Shown: positions 7,348 to 16,706 of the stretch, in pieces | How positions within the stretch are numbered: the stretch's first letter is position 1 | Layout of the letters: each line of letters begins with the position of its first letter | Assembly (NCBI RefSeq): GCF_009873495.1 | Contig: NZ_CP046703.1 | Span: 6,166,501 to 6,230,500, forward strand | DNA: 64,000 nt | Reading direction: 5' to 3' | DNA from: Nostoc sp. ATCC 53789 | GTDB taxonomy: Bacteria > Cyanobacteriota > Cyanobacteriia > Cyanobacteriales > Nostocaceae | Position numbers and translations under genes: made by a program | Notes under the pieces: generated by a model | The model's database searches: none | What the model saw: the letters and a program-made list of their open reading frames with translations, nothing else | Told to the model about the DNA's origin: nothing

Positions 7348-10164
7348 TTATTGACCGATAGCACAGAATGCTGCCCAGTGATGTGGCTCTCGGATCTGAT
7401 CAAAAGGAAATGTATTTCTTAACTCAAATTTCTCTGTACCAGTGAGAGGCATGTTTTTCATCCAGTTGTTCAATTTCTCCACCGTTAAATCACGTAACCA
7501 AAGTTGAGCTTGATTGAGCGCAATAGCTACTGCACCCTTTTCGAGTTGGGAAGAATTCTTTTGCATTTGTTTTAAGTTTTCGTAAAATTTGATCGTCAAG
7601 AAAGCAGTAGAAATGTCTTTTACTTTCCAGAGGCTAGCGACAACGTTGGGACTACCTGCAAACAGGAAGCCACTTGGTAAACAAATATATTCATCGCTGA
7701 GGCTTTGGAAGTCTGCTATGCCTGTTTCGCAGGCTGAGAGGGTAACAAGTTGGCAATGTTTGAGATTCAGTCCGAAGATTTCGGCTAATGTGAGGCGTCC
7801 ATCTTCTTTTTGTTCTTTTAGCTGTTTATCTTTGGCTTCTTCTTCGGTTTCAGCTAAAATGAGTGCTGATTCTAACGGATATTTCAGGTTAAACTCGCCA
7901 TGACAAGCGAAGTGAATACAGAAGTTTGAGAGCGAATTCCAATCAAATTTTTTAAAGTTATCTTCTTTTGCTTCTTGCTCCTCTAATACTTTATAAGAGC
8001 CAAAAAAGGACTTGATAAGTTTAACTTCTAAATTGCTGTACTTCAGATTAGCCTCAGGATTTTTGGCACTAGGATTTTGAATTGCAAAAAGGTGGTGTAA
8101 ATTAAGGCTTTGCTGTGTTTGACTGAGTTGCAGCAGTTGACAACTAGGTGCATAGCTCACACCTCCTGGAAACTTATCTAGAAGGCATTTGTCCTGTTTA
8201 TTTGAGAAAGGTAAAGCATGTAAGGGCAGCGAATGTAAGAAACGGTGGGGGATTAATATTAAACGATTACAGTTTTCAGGAATAAGGGAGAGGACATAAC
8301 GTATGTGCAAAATTTTTGCCAACTTTTGAATGCGAGTAGTTAGTAGACTTTTCCACTCATGTCTTTTATTGTCATCATTTCTTGATGCATGGTATGTCTC
8401 AAAATATTCTTTGCACCACTTGATTAATTTTTCCAAGCCTTTAGATGAACATATGCAAAGGGGTTTTTGCTGACTCTTGTGGTTTTTGTCTCCAGTGATA
8501 ATAAAAGTGATAATTTTGTTAGTTGTGATATACCATTTGATGATTGCAGTCTTTTCTTCAACTAAGTCTTGTATTTCGCTATAAGAGATAGGATTAATTT
8601 TCTGAGTAAATTTAAAACTGTCGTCTTCTATATTAATTTTATTTAGTAACTCATCTAGGCCTTTTTGCAACTTAGGCAATTCTTGCTGGCTTAAATTTTG
8701 CCTTTGTTTACTTGAAATTTCATGTCGTAATTTGTCAATCTCTTCGCGGTAAATATCGCCTTTTGGATAGAGATTTTTCGTTGCTAGAAGTTCGACGAGG
8801 TTACGAGCTTGGCTGCGTTCAGCATATTCTATAGCATGAGCATAATACTGAGGGTTATTGTTGGCTAGCTCTAGACAAAGTTCTACCATATTTTGATAAA
8901 TAAGATTCGCTTCTTCAGCAAGTTTCTGTTTGTCTGAGTCAATGTTAGAGCCAAAAATTATCTTACCTCTAAGGTTCTCTACGATACCAATAGCAGCATC
9001 AAAAGCTTCGTAAGCTTCACTGTATTTTCCAGCAGTTTGGTAAGCATCTCCGAGATCGCTTTGAGTTATTGCCCACTCTTGAGGATAAGCATTATGGTTG
9101 TAGACTTTCAAAGCTGCTTGGCAAGCCTTAATTGCTAAATCTATATTCTCTTGTTTATTTCCCTTTTTCTTTTGAAGGTAAGCACTGCTAAGATTATTTT
9201 GAGTTCTAGCCCATTGGTAATTATCCAGATCAATGAAAACTTGTGAAGCTGCATTGAATGCCTCAATTGATTCCTCAATTGCTTGAGTTAGATTTTCATC
9301 TCCTTTTTTTCTTTGAAGGTAAGCATTACCAATATTATTATGAGTTTTAGCCCATTCGTAAGTAAAAGAGTTGCAAGTATATACACGCAAAGCATCTTTG
9401 AAAGCTTCAATCGCTAGTTCAATATTTTTTGCTTTATCTTCCTTTTCCCTTTCAAGGTAAGCACAGCCGATATAATTTTTAGTTTCTGCCCAAATTAAAG
9501 AATAAGAGTTGCTCCAAATTATAGAATAAGGTTCGTTGTTGTATAATTTTTTTAACACGTTATTGTGAAGTTTAATTGCTGTTTCTAAATTCTCAGCTTT
9601 GTCTTCTCTCCTGCGGTAAAGGTAGGTATTGCCAAGATTATTTTGTGTATTTGCCCATTGTTCGCAAAGATAATCATGAGTGTAGACTTTCAAAGCTGAG
9701 TTGAAAGCTTGAATTGCTAGTTCTATGTTTTCTGCTATTCCACCCCTGATTCGCGAGCTGTAGAAACACCCCAATTGATCTTGAAGTAATGCCCACTCTT
9801 GAGGATAAGCTTCCTTATCAAATACTTTCAATGCAATTTCATATCCAGCAATAACGATCTCTTTTTCAGTATTACTGGCTTTACTATTTAGCGAAAACTG
9901 GAATATTTTATTACTAAATATTAAAATATTTTTCGCAATCTTTTTTGCTTCTTCTGGTTGCAATTTGTCTAGTATCTCTTGCATCTTGGTTGCCCAAGTT
10001 CGCAATTCTCTAACTAATTTATCATCCAAATTTTCATTTTTATCATCTAGTTTTTCATACAAATGCTCTAGATTTTCTTGCAGTAAGCGATCAACCTTTT
10101 CGGCATCGCCTATACTTTCTCCAATTTTTTGTATTTCTTGTAATACTTGCTCCAAGAAACTCAT
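7348..10164 (-). CDS. TPR-CHAT protein (caspase-like peptidase)
   Basis: A 938-residue protein. Residues 1-~100 are helical. Residues ~105-400 carry six or more tetratricopeptide-like repeats of the form AIxAFxxALxVY...WAxTQNNLGxAYL. A linker follows, and residues ~620-938 form a CHAT domain. The catalytic dyad is visible: His755 in IHFACHGEF and Cys812 in VTLSACETG. CHAT peptidases belong to clan CD with caspases and separase, and bacterial examples cleave partner proteins when activated. The TPR region would be the sensor or partner-binding part. It is the first of three tightly packed minus-strand genes. The start at 10164 has only a weak ribosome site. Confidence 0.88.
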   Translation of the reverse strand: MSFLEQVLQEIQKIGESIGDAEKVDRLLQENLEHLYEKLDDKNENLDDKLVRELRTWATKMQEILDKLQPEEAKKIAKNILIFSNKIFQFSLNSKASNTEKEIVIAGYEIALKVFDKEAYPQEWALLQDQLGCFYSSRIRGGIAENIELAIQAFNSALKVYTHDYLCEQWANTQNNLGNTYLYRRREDKAENLETAIKLHNNVLKKLYNNEPYSIIWSNSYSLIWAETKNYIGCAYLEREKEDKAKNIELAIEAFKDALRVYTCNSFTYEWAKTHNNIGNAYLQRKKGDENLTQAIEESIEAFNAASQVFIDLDNYQWARTQNNLSSAYLQKKKGNKQENIDLAIKACQAALKVYNHNAYPQEWAITQSDLGDAYQTAGKYSEAYEAFDAAIGIVENLRGKIIFGSNIDSDKQKLAEEANLIYQNMVELCLELANNNPQYYAHAIEYAERSQARNLVELLATKNLYPKGDIYREEIDKLRHEISSKQRQNLSQQELPKLQKGLDELLNKINIEDDSFKFTQKINPISYSEIQDLVEEKTAIIKWYITTNKIITFIITGDKNHKSQQKPLCICSSKGLEKLIKWCKEYFETYHASRNDDNKRHEWKSLLTTRIQKLAKILHIRYVLSLIPENCNRLILIPHRFLHSLPLHALPFSNKQDKCLLDKFPGGVSYAPSCQLLQLSQTQQSLNLHHLFAIQNPSAKNPEANLKYSNLEVKLIKSFFGSYKVLEEQEAKEDNFKKFDWNSLSNFCIHFACHGEFNLKYPLESALILAETEEEAKDKQLKEQKEDGRLTLAEIFGLNLKHCQLVTLSACETGIADFQSLSDEYICLPSGFLFAGSPNVVASLWKVKDISTAFLTIKFYENLKQMQKNSSQLEKGAVAIALNQAQLWLRDLTVEKLNNWMKNMPLTGTEKFELRNTFPFDQIREPHHWAAFCAIGQ

Positions 10165-10402
10165 GCATTTGTCCTATAAATGTGCTAATTGATAGCTAAA
10201 TTAGGAGAGTTTAAGCAGATCGTTGGCACCTTAAACTGTACGCCTCTTTCAAGCCTTCATGTTAAGAAGGACGATCGCATTTCTCGCACTTATGCAAATT
10301 AAAACTAAGTGATTCTACTAAGCCTAGAAAATAAGCCCAACATTGTCACTAGCTAAATGTTGGGTTTTAAACCTATCAAAATGTGAGGTTGAGAAAATGC
10401 AA

Positions 10403-11032
10403 CTACAGCCTGACAATCCCCCGGTTCAGGGCGGTGACTAGGGCTTGAGTCCGATCGCTAACGTTCAACTTGCCGAAAATATTATTGGTATGAAATCTGA
10501 CGGTACTCTCCGCAATGTTAAGGACATTGCTAATCTGCTGGTTATTCTTGCCCTTGGCGATCAGGCGCAGCACTTCCAACTCACGATCGCTCAATTCCTC
10601 ACTACCCATCCGCTCGGCTAGCTTGGCTGCTATAGTGGGCGGAATATACCTTTGTCCTTTATGAACAGTGCGAATCGCATCTAAGAGTTCGTTCGGTTCC
10701 GCTCCCTTGAGGAGATAGCCCTTTGCACCCGCCCGTAATCCCCGATAGATATCTTCATCCCCATCAAAGGTAGTCAACACAACGATTCGGGCGTGTTTAA
10801 ACTTAGCACAGATGGCTGCGATCGCATCAGCACCTTCCATCTTCGGCATTCGCAAATCCATCAGCGCTACATCGGGTTGATGTTGGTGGAAAAGTTCTAA
10901 CGCTTCTCGCCCGTCGCCAGCATGGCCGATTACAGTCATGTCTGGCTCACATTGAAGAAACATTGTTAAAGCTTGTCCCAAGATGGGGTGATCGTCAGCA
11001 AGCAGGATGCGAATGACATTGGATTGGCTCAT
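10403..11032 (-). CDS. NarL/FixJ-type response regulator
   Basis: A 209-residue regulator with a receiver domain (residues 7-125; acidic pair in LLADDHP, phospho-acceptor Asp59 in VALMDLRMP, Lys in GYLLKGA) and a C-terminal LuxR-type helix-turn-helix (LSDRELEVLRLIAKGKNNQQ onward). It begins five bases after the stop of the sensor kinase gene and is surely its partner. Target genes are not evident; the CHAT operon 238 bases downstream on the same strand is a conceivable target. Confidence 0.93.
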   Translation of the reverse strand: MSQSNVIRILLADDHPILGQALTMFLQCEPDMTVIGHAGDGREALELFHQHQPDVALMDLRMPKMEGADAIAAICAKFKHARIVVLTTFDGDEDIYRGLRAGAKGYLLKGAEPNELLDAIRTVHKGQRYIPPTIAAKLAERMGSEELSDRELEVLRLIAKGKNNQQISNVLNIAESTVRFHTNNIFGKLNVSDRTQALVTALNRGIVRL

Positions 11033-11037
11033 ATCAT

Positions 11038-13923
11038 TTACTCTCGGTAGACTAACACTGAAACTTCTGTTCCCTGTCCTGGCGAACTCTGAATTGTTAG
11101 TTTTGCCCCTATGCGTTCAGCTCGTTCGCTCATAATTAAAAGACCAAAGCTGTTGATAACAGATACACTCCCCATGTCAAATCCTTGTCCATCATCTTTG
11201 ATTCGCAAGCTGCACTGGCTTTCTTGATACGCCAGTTCAATTTGGATTTCTCTAGCTTGGGCATATTTGAAGGCATTGGTTAATGCTTCTTGTCCAATGC
11301 GGAGTAGGTTATTTTCAACATCTGGAGACAAGGGGTATATCTTGCCTATTAATTGGCAGACAATATGTGTATTGGTAGGGGAAAACATCTGAGTGGCGAA
11401 GCGATTGAGAGCATTAAAAATGTCGCCGTCCTCCAATAATTGCGATCGCAATGCTTTTATCGAACGGCGTGCTTCAGTTAGCCCAGAATGAGCTAAGTCT
11501 CGCCCTGCTTTGATTAATTTCTGTGCTACTTCTATATCTGTTGTCAGTTTTCGTGAGGCGGTGTCTAAGTGGACAATAACAACGGTGAAGGCTTGTGCTA
11601 AAGTATCGTGAATTTCCTGTGCCAAGCGGTTACGTTCTGCTAATACGGTTGCTTCTTCAGCCTGCTTACGACTACTAATATCCTGTATTGCAGCCATCCT
11701 GATGGTACGCCCACGATATGACATAAATCTGGCTCTGATCTCAGCCGGAAATGTGCTTCCATCCTTACGCAGACAAACGGTTTCATAAATTCCTTCATCC
11801 CCTGAGCGAATCTTCTGCATTACCTGTTCCTGATATTCAGGAGCAGTAAAATCCATGACACGCATACCAACTAACTCAGAAAGTTCATAACCAAACATCT
11901 CAGCACAGGTTTGGTTAGTATCTAAAAGTATGCCTTGCTCGGTAATAGCGATCGCTTCAAATGTTGCCTCTGCTAATAGCCGAAATCGCGTCTCGCTCTC
12001 TAAAAGCGCCACTTCTGCCTGCTTGCGTTCAGCTATTTCTCGTTGTAGTTCTAGGGTACGTTCAGTAACCTGTTGTTCTAAAATCGAATTATAATCAGCT
12101 AGAATCTTCTCTGCTTTTTTGCGTTCGGTAATATCAATACAAACGGTGAGCGCATATATTACTTTGCCCGATTCATCAAAAATTGGGGTGCTTAAAACTT
12201 CTACAGGGATAGTTTTATTTGGGTGGCGAAACTCAAGATTATCAACATGGACAGTTTTACCAGCTAAAGAATATACAATTGGCAGTTCATCAGCAGGGCA
12301 TAACTGGTCAGTTCCAGCTAGATAAATTTGATAATATTCTGCTATATTTTCGTATTCGATAGATGGTAATAACTCTACGTTGACTAATTGTTGTGAAGCT
12401 CGATTAGTATAGTAGAGTTGCCCACTACTATCATCTATCGAAACACTCACAGGTATAGCGTCAAGAAATTGTTTCAGGCGGGTTTCACTTTGCAATAAAG
12501 CTTTGTTTAAATCCTGCATTTCCGAAAATTTTTCTTGGAGTTGATCAGCCATACTATTAAATGACTTGGCTAATTCCCCCAATTCATCGGAACGCTCTAT
12601 TTCTATTCTTTTTTCCCATTCACCTTGAGCAAGCGCTAAAGCTGATTTTTTTAAAGCTAGAACTGGTTGAGTAATCCACCGTAAAATTAAAATACCGACA
12701 GCTACAGCCACTATCAAAGCAGCAATACACAGCACAATAGTGGTGCGGGTATTAACATTAATTGCCTGCATGAAGTCATCTTCTGGGACTACTACCACAA
12801 TTAACCAGTCAAGTCCTCGATTATCTTGGAAGGGTAAAACTTGAATAAACTGCCGCTTACCATCTATCGAGAAATATAATTGCTGTGAGCTATTAATTGA
12901 CTTAAGTTCATGAAATTTATTTTTTAAATATTTACTAGTAAATTGTGTTTTTTTATCATTACTATTTATAGCCAAAAATGGCTGAATTCTATTTTCTGCT
13001 AATTGTGTCTCTAAATTATTTGAGCGGAAGGGTTTTTCATTAGTTGAAGTTGCTACCAATCTTCCAGACTGACGCTCAACAATAAAACTTATTCCTGTTT
13101 TCCCAATTTTTAAATTTTGCAGAAAAGTGCCAATTTTGGATAAGTTTAAATTTGAGAGTAATACACCTTGCAAATTTCCCTGTTTATCGTAAGCAGGTTG
13201 ACTAGCAGCGATGTACAAAGCAATTCCAGAATTATGAGGATAAATTTTACTCCAAATTGGTCTTTCTTCTGCTATCGGTTTGTTATACCAATCACGTCTT
13301 TGAGTATCATAAGGTTTGCCAAAATCCTTTATTCCCGTGCGTGTGCCTTGTTTATTAGTAGTATAAGTCCGTAAATTATATTTAGTAGATTTACCAGATG
13401 CTCTGATTGTCAAAGAGCCATCAGGAAATATCTCTGCTGAAATAAACTCTTTATTTTTATTGGCAAAACCAATTAGACTTACTTGATTAAATACTTTTAA
13501 TTGCTCAAAAAAATATTTTTCTAAGACAGCAAACTCTTGTATGTTTAATTGTCCAAGTTTAATAGTATTAGCATTATTCTGATTAATTTGCTGGGGAGTT
13601 TCAAGAAAAGTATGTAGATTTTGCTGAACACGCTGGCTAATTTCACTTAGTAGCCGTGTGGCAATATTATTTACTGCTTTTTGCCCATTCTTGAATGAGA
13701 GATAACCCGTTAAACTTACTACCGCTAAAATTTGCAGAATAAAGGGAACAATCAAAACGGTTCGCAGAGAAGGTTTAACGAGAAGAGAAAGAAAGTATTG
13801 AAGATATGATATTTTGTTAAACAATAAAATATTCCTTTTATTGTCAAGACTATAAAATTTACTTAAGAAATTTTTAAGTGTCTGAAGCAGAAGTAGTTCA
13901 GGCTTTTTTAACTCATCCTGCAT
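11038..13923 (-). CDS. Cache-HAMP-PAS-PAS sensor histidine kinase (HisKA_3 type)
   Basis: A 961-residue membrane kinase. A transmembrane helix at ~57-78 and another at ~398-420 enclose an extracytoplasmic double-Cache-like region containing a YNKPIAEERPIWS-type stretch. HAMP follows (RWITQPVLALKKSALALAQ onward), then two PAS domains (about 485-600 and 645-760). The kinase core has the dimerisation motif RNRLAQEIHDTLAQ with phospho-acceptor His772, and an HATPase_c module with NNLLRIGQEALTNAFKYA and DDGQGFD. This core type pairs with NarL-like regulators, and one follows five bases downstream. Cache domains generally bind small extracellular molecules; the ligand is unknown. Confidence 0.92.
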   Translation of the reverse strand: MQDELKKPELLLLQTLKNFLSKFYSLDNKRNILLFNKISYLQYFLSLLVKPSLRTVLIVPFILQILAVVSLTGYLSFKNGQKAVNNIATRLLSEISQRVQQNLHTFLETPQQINQNNANTIKLGQLNIQEFAVLEKYFFEQLKVFNQVSLIGFANKNKEFISAEIFPDGSLTIRASGKSTKYNLRTYTTNKQGTRTGIKDFGKPYDTQRRDWYNKPIAEERPIWSKIYPHNSGIALYIAASQPAYDKQGNLQGVLLSNLNLSKIGTFLQNLKIGKTGISFIVERQSGRLVATSTNEKPFRSNNLETQLAENRIQPFLAINSNDKKTQFTSKYLKNKFHELKSINSSQQLYFSIDGKRQFIQVLPFQDNRGLDWLIVVVVPEDDFMQAINVNTRTTIVLCIAALIVAVAVGILILRWITQPVLALKKSALALAQGEWEKRIEIERSDELGELAKSFNSMADQLQEKFSEMQDLNKALLQSETRLKQFLDAIPVSVSIDDSSGQLYYTNRASQQLVNVELLPSIEYENIAEYYQIYLAGTDQLCPADELPIVYSLAGKTVHVDNLEFRHPNKTIPVEVLSTPIFDESGKVIYALTVCIDITERKKAEKILADYNSILEQQVTERTLELQREIAERKQAEVALLESETRFRLLAEATFEAIAITEQGILLDTNQTCAEMFGYELSELVGMRVMDFTAPEYQEQVMQKIRSGDEGIYETVCLRKDGSTFPAEIRARFMSYRGRTIRMAAIQDISSRKQAEEATVLAERNRLAQEIHDTLAQAFTVVIVHLDTASRKLTTDIEVAQKLIKAGRDLAHSGLTEARRSIKALRSQLLEDGDIFNALNRFATQMFSPTNTHIVCQLIGKIYPLSPDVENNLLRIGQEALTNAFKYAQAREIQIELAYQESQCSLRIKDDGQGFDMGSVSVINSFGLLIMSERAERIGAKLTIQSSPGQGTEVSVLVYRE

Positions 13924-14619
13924 TCACTACAGCACTTTTATTTTGATTAATAATGAATCTTTTCTTTAAGTTGTATAGTCAGCACTTTTGTTTGGATAAC
14001 ATATATGAATTTTATGTAGGAGTAAAAATAATTTTTGCATAATCTAGTTCTAAAAAATGCATACAGAAAGATTAATTGTAAAAAATCTCTCTTAGGATAG
14101 ATGCTTCTTTATATTTTTTAATAAGCATAAATTATATAACTACAAGACAATTAAAACAATTTCCGCAATCATCTACAACCAAAAGCTATAATTTTTTGAG
14201 TAAATTGTAATTTTACGTATTTCCTCAGATTTTCTGTAGATTTTCCAACTAGCCTCAAAGGATGTTTTAAAAGTAGTTACTTGTTATTCCAGGCTCTTAT
14301 TGATCCCCCCTAACCCATGCCAGTCGCTCCAGTTTGCAAGACCAGAATCAAAGTCCTCCTTTTTAAGGCAATACAGTTCACATAAGACCAAAACACTTGT
14401 AGAGACGGCGATTTATCGCGTCTCAAAAACCCAAGATTTTGTACTTTTTAAGGGGGATTTAGCAGGTTAATTTCATACGAAAAAAGAAAAATACATTTAA
14501 TAAAGTATTTTTAGTAACATCAAAATATTCCAAATCTAACCAACGGTTTTTTGGAAATGAGCGTAGTAAAATTTTCAAAATATGTGGAATTGTTTAGAAA
14601 TTAATCTTCTTAAATTGGG
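13924..14619. other. Gene-free, AT-rich interval with one dispersed hairpin
   Basis: No open frame with coding character was found in these 696 bases. At 14399-14424 lies a perfect-looking hairpin (gtagagacggcgatttatcg, then cgtctc), a dispersed element that recurs at 19225-19250 and, inverted and shorter, at 19185-19209. The upstream part presumably contains the promoter of the sensor kinase; I could not define it. Confidence 0.55.
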
Positions 14620-15399
14620 TTAATTTTCCGTTCGCCGATTAACTAAGGTAGCGCTAGCTTGGTCAACAGGCATCAGCACAACTTCGTTAATATTGACATG
14701 GGGCGATCGCGTCACACAGAAAAATATCACATCAGCCACATCATCTGCTGTCAGTGGGGTAACTCCCTGATAGACTGTTTTAGCGCGTTCAGTATTTCCG
14801 TGAAACCGCACCTCGCTAAATTCCGTTTCCACCATCCCAGGGTCAACGGAAGTTACACGTACCCGTGTTCCCAACAAGTCTTGTTTTAAACCTTCAGAAA
14901 TTGCTCTGACAGCAGCTTTGGTAGCACAGTAGACATTGCCACCGGGATAGGTTTGATGTCCCGCAATGGAACCTAAATTTACCACATGGCCGCGATCGCG
15001 ACTCACCATTCCCGGAACAACATAACGGGAAACATAAAGTAAACCCTTAACGTTAGTATCAATCATGTCTTCCCAGTCTTGAAAGCTGCCTTCGTGCAAC
15101 TTGTCTAAACCACGACTTAGACCAGCATTATTAATCAGAATGTCGATGTCAGACCAGGCAGGCGGTAGAGTAGAAATGGCTTCTTCGACAGCGTTGCGAT
15201 CGCGCACATCTAGCTGTAATAAATGAATTTCAGTACCAAATTCTTTAACGAGAGCATCTGCTAGCTGCTGCAAACGTTCTAACCGTCGTGCTGCTAGGAT
15301 TAGTTTTGCACCCGCACCAGCAAAGATTCTCGCACAAGCAGTACCAATACCACTACTTGCGCCAGTAATCAAAATGATTTGATTTTGTAGGGAAGTCAT
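14620..15399 (-). CDS. SDR-family oxidoreductase, YdfG-like
   Basis: A 259-residue short-chain dehydrogenase. It has the Rossmann motif LITGASSGIGTACA, the NNAG strand and the active-site YCATKAA (Tyr and Lys), with an upstream Ser in VNLGSIAGH. The order and wording of blocks (DILINNAGLSRG, MIDTNVKGLLYVSR, PHVNINEVVLMPV) closely follow E. coli YdfG, an NADP-dependent 3-hydroxy acid dehydrogenase also able to act on malonic semialdehyde. The frame stays open upstream to 15516, but that extension is translated repeat DNA; the ATG at 15399 (MTSLQNQIILITG) places the motif where the family has it. Confidence 0.9.
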   Translation of the reverse strand: MTSLQNQIILITGASSGIGTACARIFAGAGAKLILAARRLERLQQLADALVKEFGTEIHLLQLDVRDRNAVEEAISTLPPAWSDIDILINNAGLSRGLDKLHEGSFQDWEDMIDTNVKGLLYVSRYVVPGMVSRDRGHVVNLGSIAGHQTYPGGNVYCATKAAVRAISEGLKQDLLGTRVRVTSVDPGMVETEFSEVRFHGNTERAKTVYQGVTPLTADDVADVIFFCVTRSPHVNINEVVLMPVDQASATLVNRRTEN

Positions 15400-15428
15400 T
15401 AGGATAATTAGAAGTGAGGAGTTAATAG

Positions 15429-15590
15429 TTATGACATACTCCCCGGCGTGAACGCACGGTGATTCTGGAGTAATGAGTAATAAGTAATAAGTAATGAGTA
15501 AATACCCATTTTTCATCCACTCATTACTCCTTACTCATTACTTTAAAGCATTGTGTGAAGCACGGGGTTTCAGACCCATATTTTTGATGA
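15429..15590. repeat. Composite repeat: IS200/IS605-like end sequences around a TAATGAG tandem repeat
   Basis: Bases 15432-15465 contain ccccggcgtgaacgcacgg and 15547-15582 contain agcattgtgtgaagcacggg, both resembling, from memory, the subterminal palindromic ends of cyanobacterial IS200/IS605 elements. Between them is a tandem short repeat based on gtaatgagtaataagtaata, with its reverse complement at 15517-15542. No tnpA or tnpB is present. It may be a deletion derivative; this is inference. Confidence 0.35.
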
Positions 15591-15660
15591 ATTATGAATT
15601 AGCACAAGTTTCATAGTTCATACTTGTAGGGAAGGGGTTGAGGGTTAGGTTTGAGAGAAA

Positions 15661-15753
15661 TAGGACTTACACAAAAACCCTCTAAAACTCTCATGCCTCC
15701 GTGACCTCTGCGCCCTCTGTGGTTCGTTTTCCGTTACCCGTGCGTAAGTCCTA
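15661..15753. mobile_element. MITE-like element, TAGGACTTACGCA family, copy 1
   Basis: A 93-base element bounded by taggacttacaca and tgcgtaagtccta, a near-perfect terminal inverted repeat. The interior contains the cctctgcgccctctgtggtt sequence. A second copy with the same ends and interior, in the opposite orientation, is at 44903-44995. There is no coding capacity. The two copies are about 29 kb apart. Confidence 0.6.
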
Positions 15754-15782
15754 ATAAAGTGGCACACCGCGTTAACTCCTAA

Positions 15783-16628
15783 TTATTTCTTCACCACTTG
15801 TAGACGCTGAGTTACCATAGTCATTCCATTACCTCGCAGGATGACAGCAGAAACCCATTGGCTACCAGGGGTGGATGGTGCTTGTCCAGTTTTAAAAAGT
15901 CCACCGGATGTTAATAATTGCAAATCTACGGGTGTGGGGTTGAGAAATTTCTCTGGTTGGATGGTTTCCTCTAGCGCCGTTCCTAGTAGAAAATCATCCC
16001 CAAGTGGCTCTTGGACGATCGCATCAAAATTATACTTCTGACCAACCAGTACCTGTTGTGGTAATTTAATATCAATTTTGGGTGGCTTGCTGCCAGAGGT
16101 AAGTTGGGTGCGTTCTGCCAAAATGTCTTGACGGACGATTCTACCGCTTTCAATGCGCTGACGCGATTTAATCGTGGCATCGAGAGCCAAATTATTCCCG
16201 CTACCAGAGGGTAAGCCAGTTATTTTCGTCTCTGTTTCGGCAATAATCCCATTGCCTTCCGATTTTGAAGATAGCAGTTTGGTACTGTATTGTAATTTAG
16301 GATATCGTTTCCAAAGTGAAACCAAAGACTTTTCTAGGGTTTGGAGGGTTAATCCATCCCCATGAGTGAAAGAGGGGCTGTAGAATTGCAACACCCCTTT
16401 GACATCACCCTTGCTGGCAGCTGCATCGACTTGTGTCAACAGGTTTTTTAAATCGGTTGGTGCATTTTGAACTGTACCAGTTTGCGCTAATTGCTGTGGT
16501 GTCGTCGCTTGAGTGCGTTGCCAACCACTTGTTAAACCAAGGGTTAGCAGGAACGAAACCAGCCAAATACTGGCTGGAAATTTGAGTTGGTGTTTTACGA
16601 AAGCAGTAATAATTTTAGTCATTTGCAA
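15783..16628 (-). CDS. Exported NTF2-like (SnoaL-fold) protein
   Basis: A 281-residue protein with an N-terminal signal region (hydrophobic FPASIWLVSFLLTLGLTSGW). A domain at residues ~62-175 has the look of an NTF2/SnoaL fold: LLTQVDAAASKGDVKGVLQF, then YSPSFTHGDGLTLQTLEKSL, then a strand-rich part. The C-terminal ~100 residues are beta-rich and unassigned. NTF2-fold domains bind small molecules or act as scaffolds; no catalytic residue is certain. It is transcribed divergently from murG, 78 bases away. Confidence 0.65.
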   Translation of the reverse strand: MQMTKIITAFVKHQLKFPASIWLVSFLLTLGLTSGWQRTQATTPQQLAQTGTVQNAPTDLKNLLTQVDAAASKGDVKGVLQFYSPSFTHGDGLTLQTLEKSLVSLWKRYPKLQYSTKLLSSKSEGNGIIAETETKITGLPSGSGNNLALDATIKSRQRIESGRIVRQDILAERTQLTSGSKPPKIDIKLPQQVLVGQKYNFDAIVQEPLGDDFLLGTALEETIQPEKFLNPTPVDLQLLTSGGLFKTGQAPSTPGSQWVSAVILRGNGMTMVTQRLQVVKK

Positions 16629-16706
16629 GAGTTTACTGATTTGATGAGAGAAAGTCAGGAAATTGTTTTATCTTAGTTAAGCTAGACGCTAAACGGTAGA
16701 GGTTTG

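Noticed and set aside
15400..15516. N-terminal extension of the SDR gene
   Set aside because: It is translated tandem repeat and palindrome DNA; the Rossmann motif sits at the right distance from the ATG at 15399.
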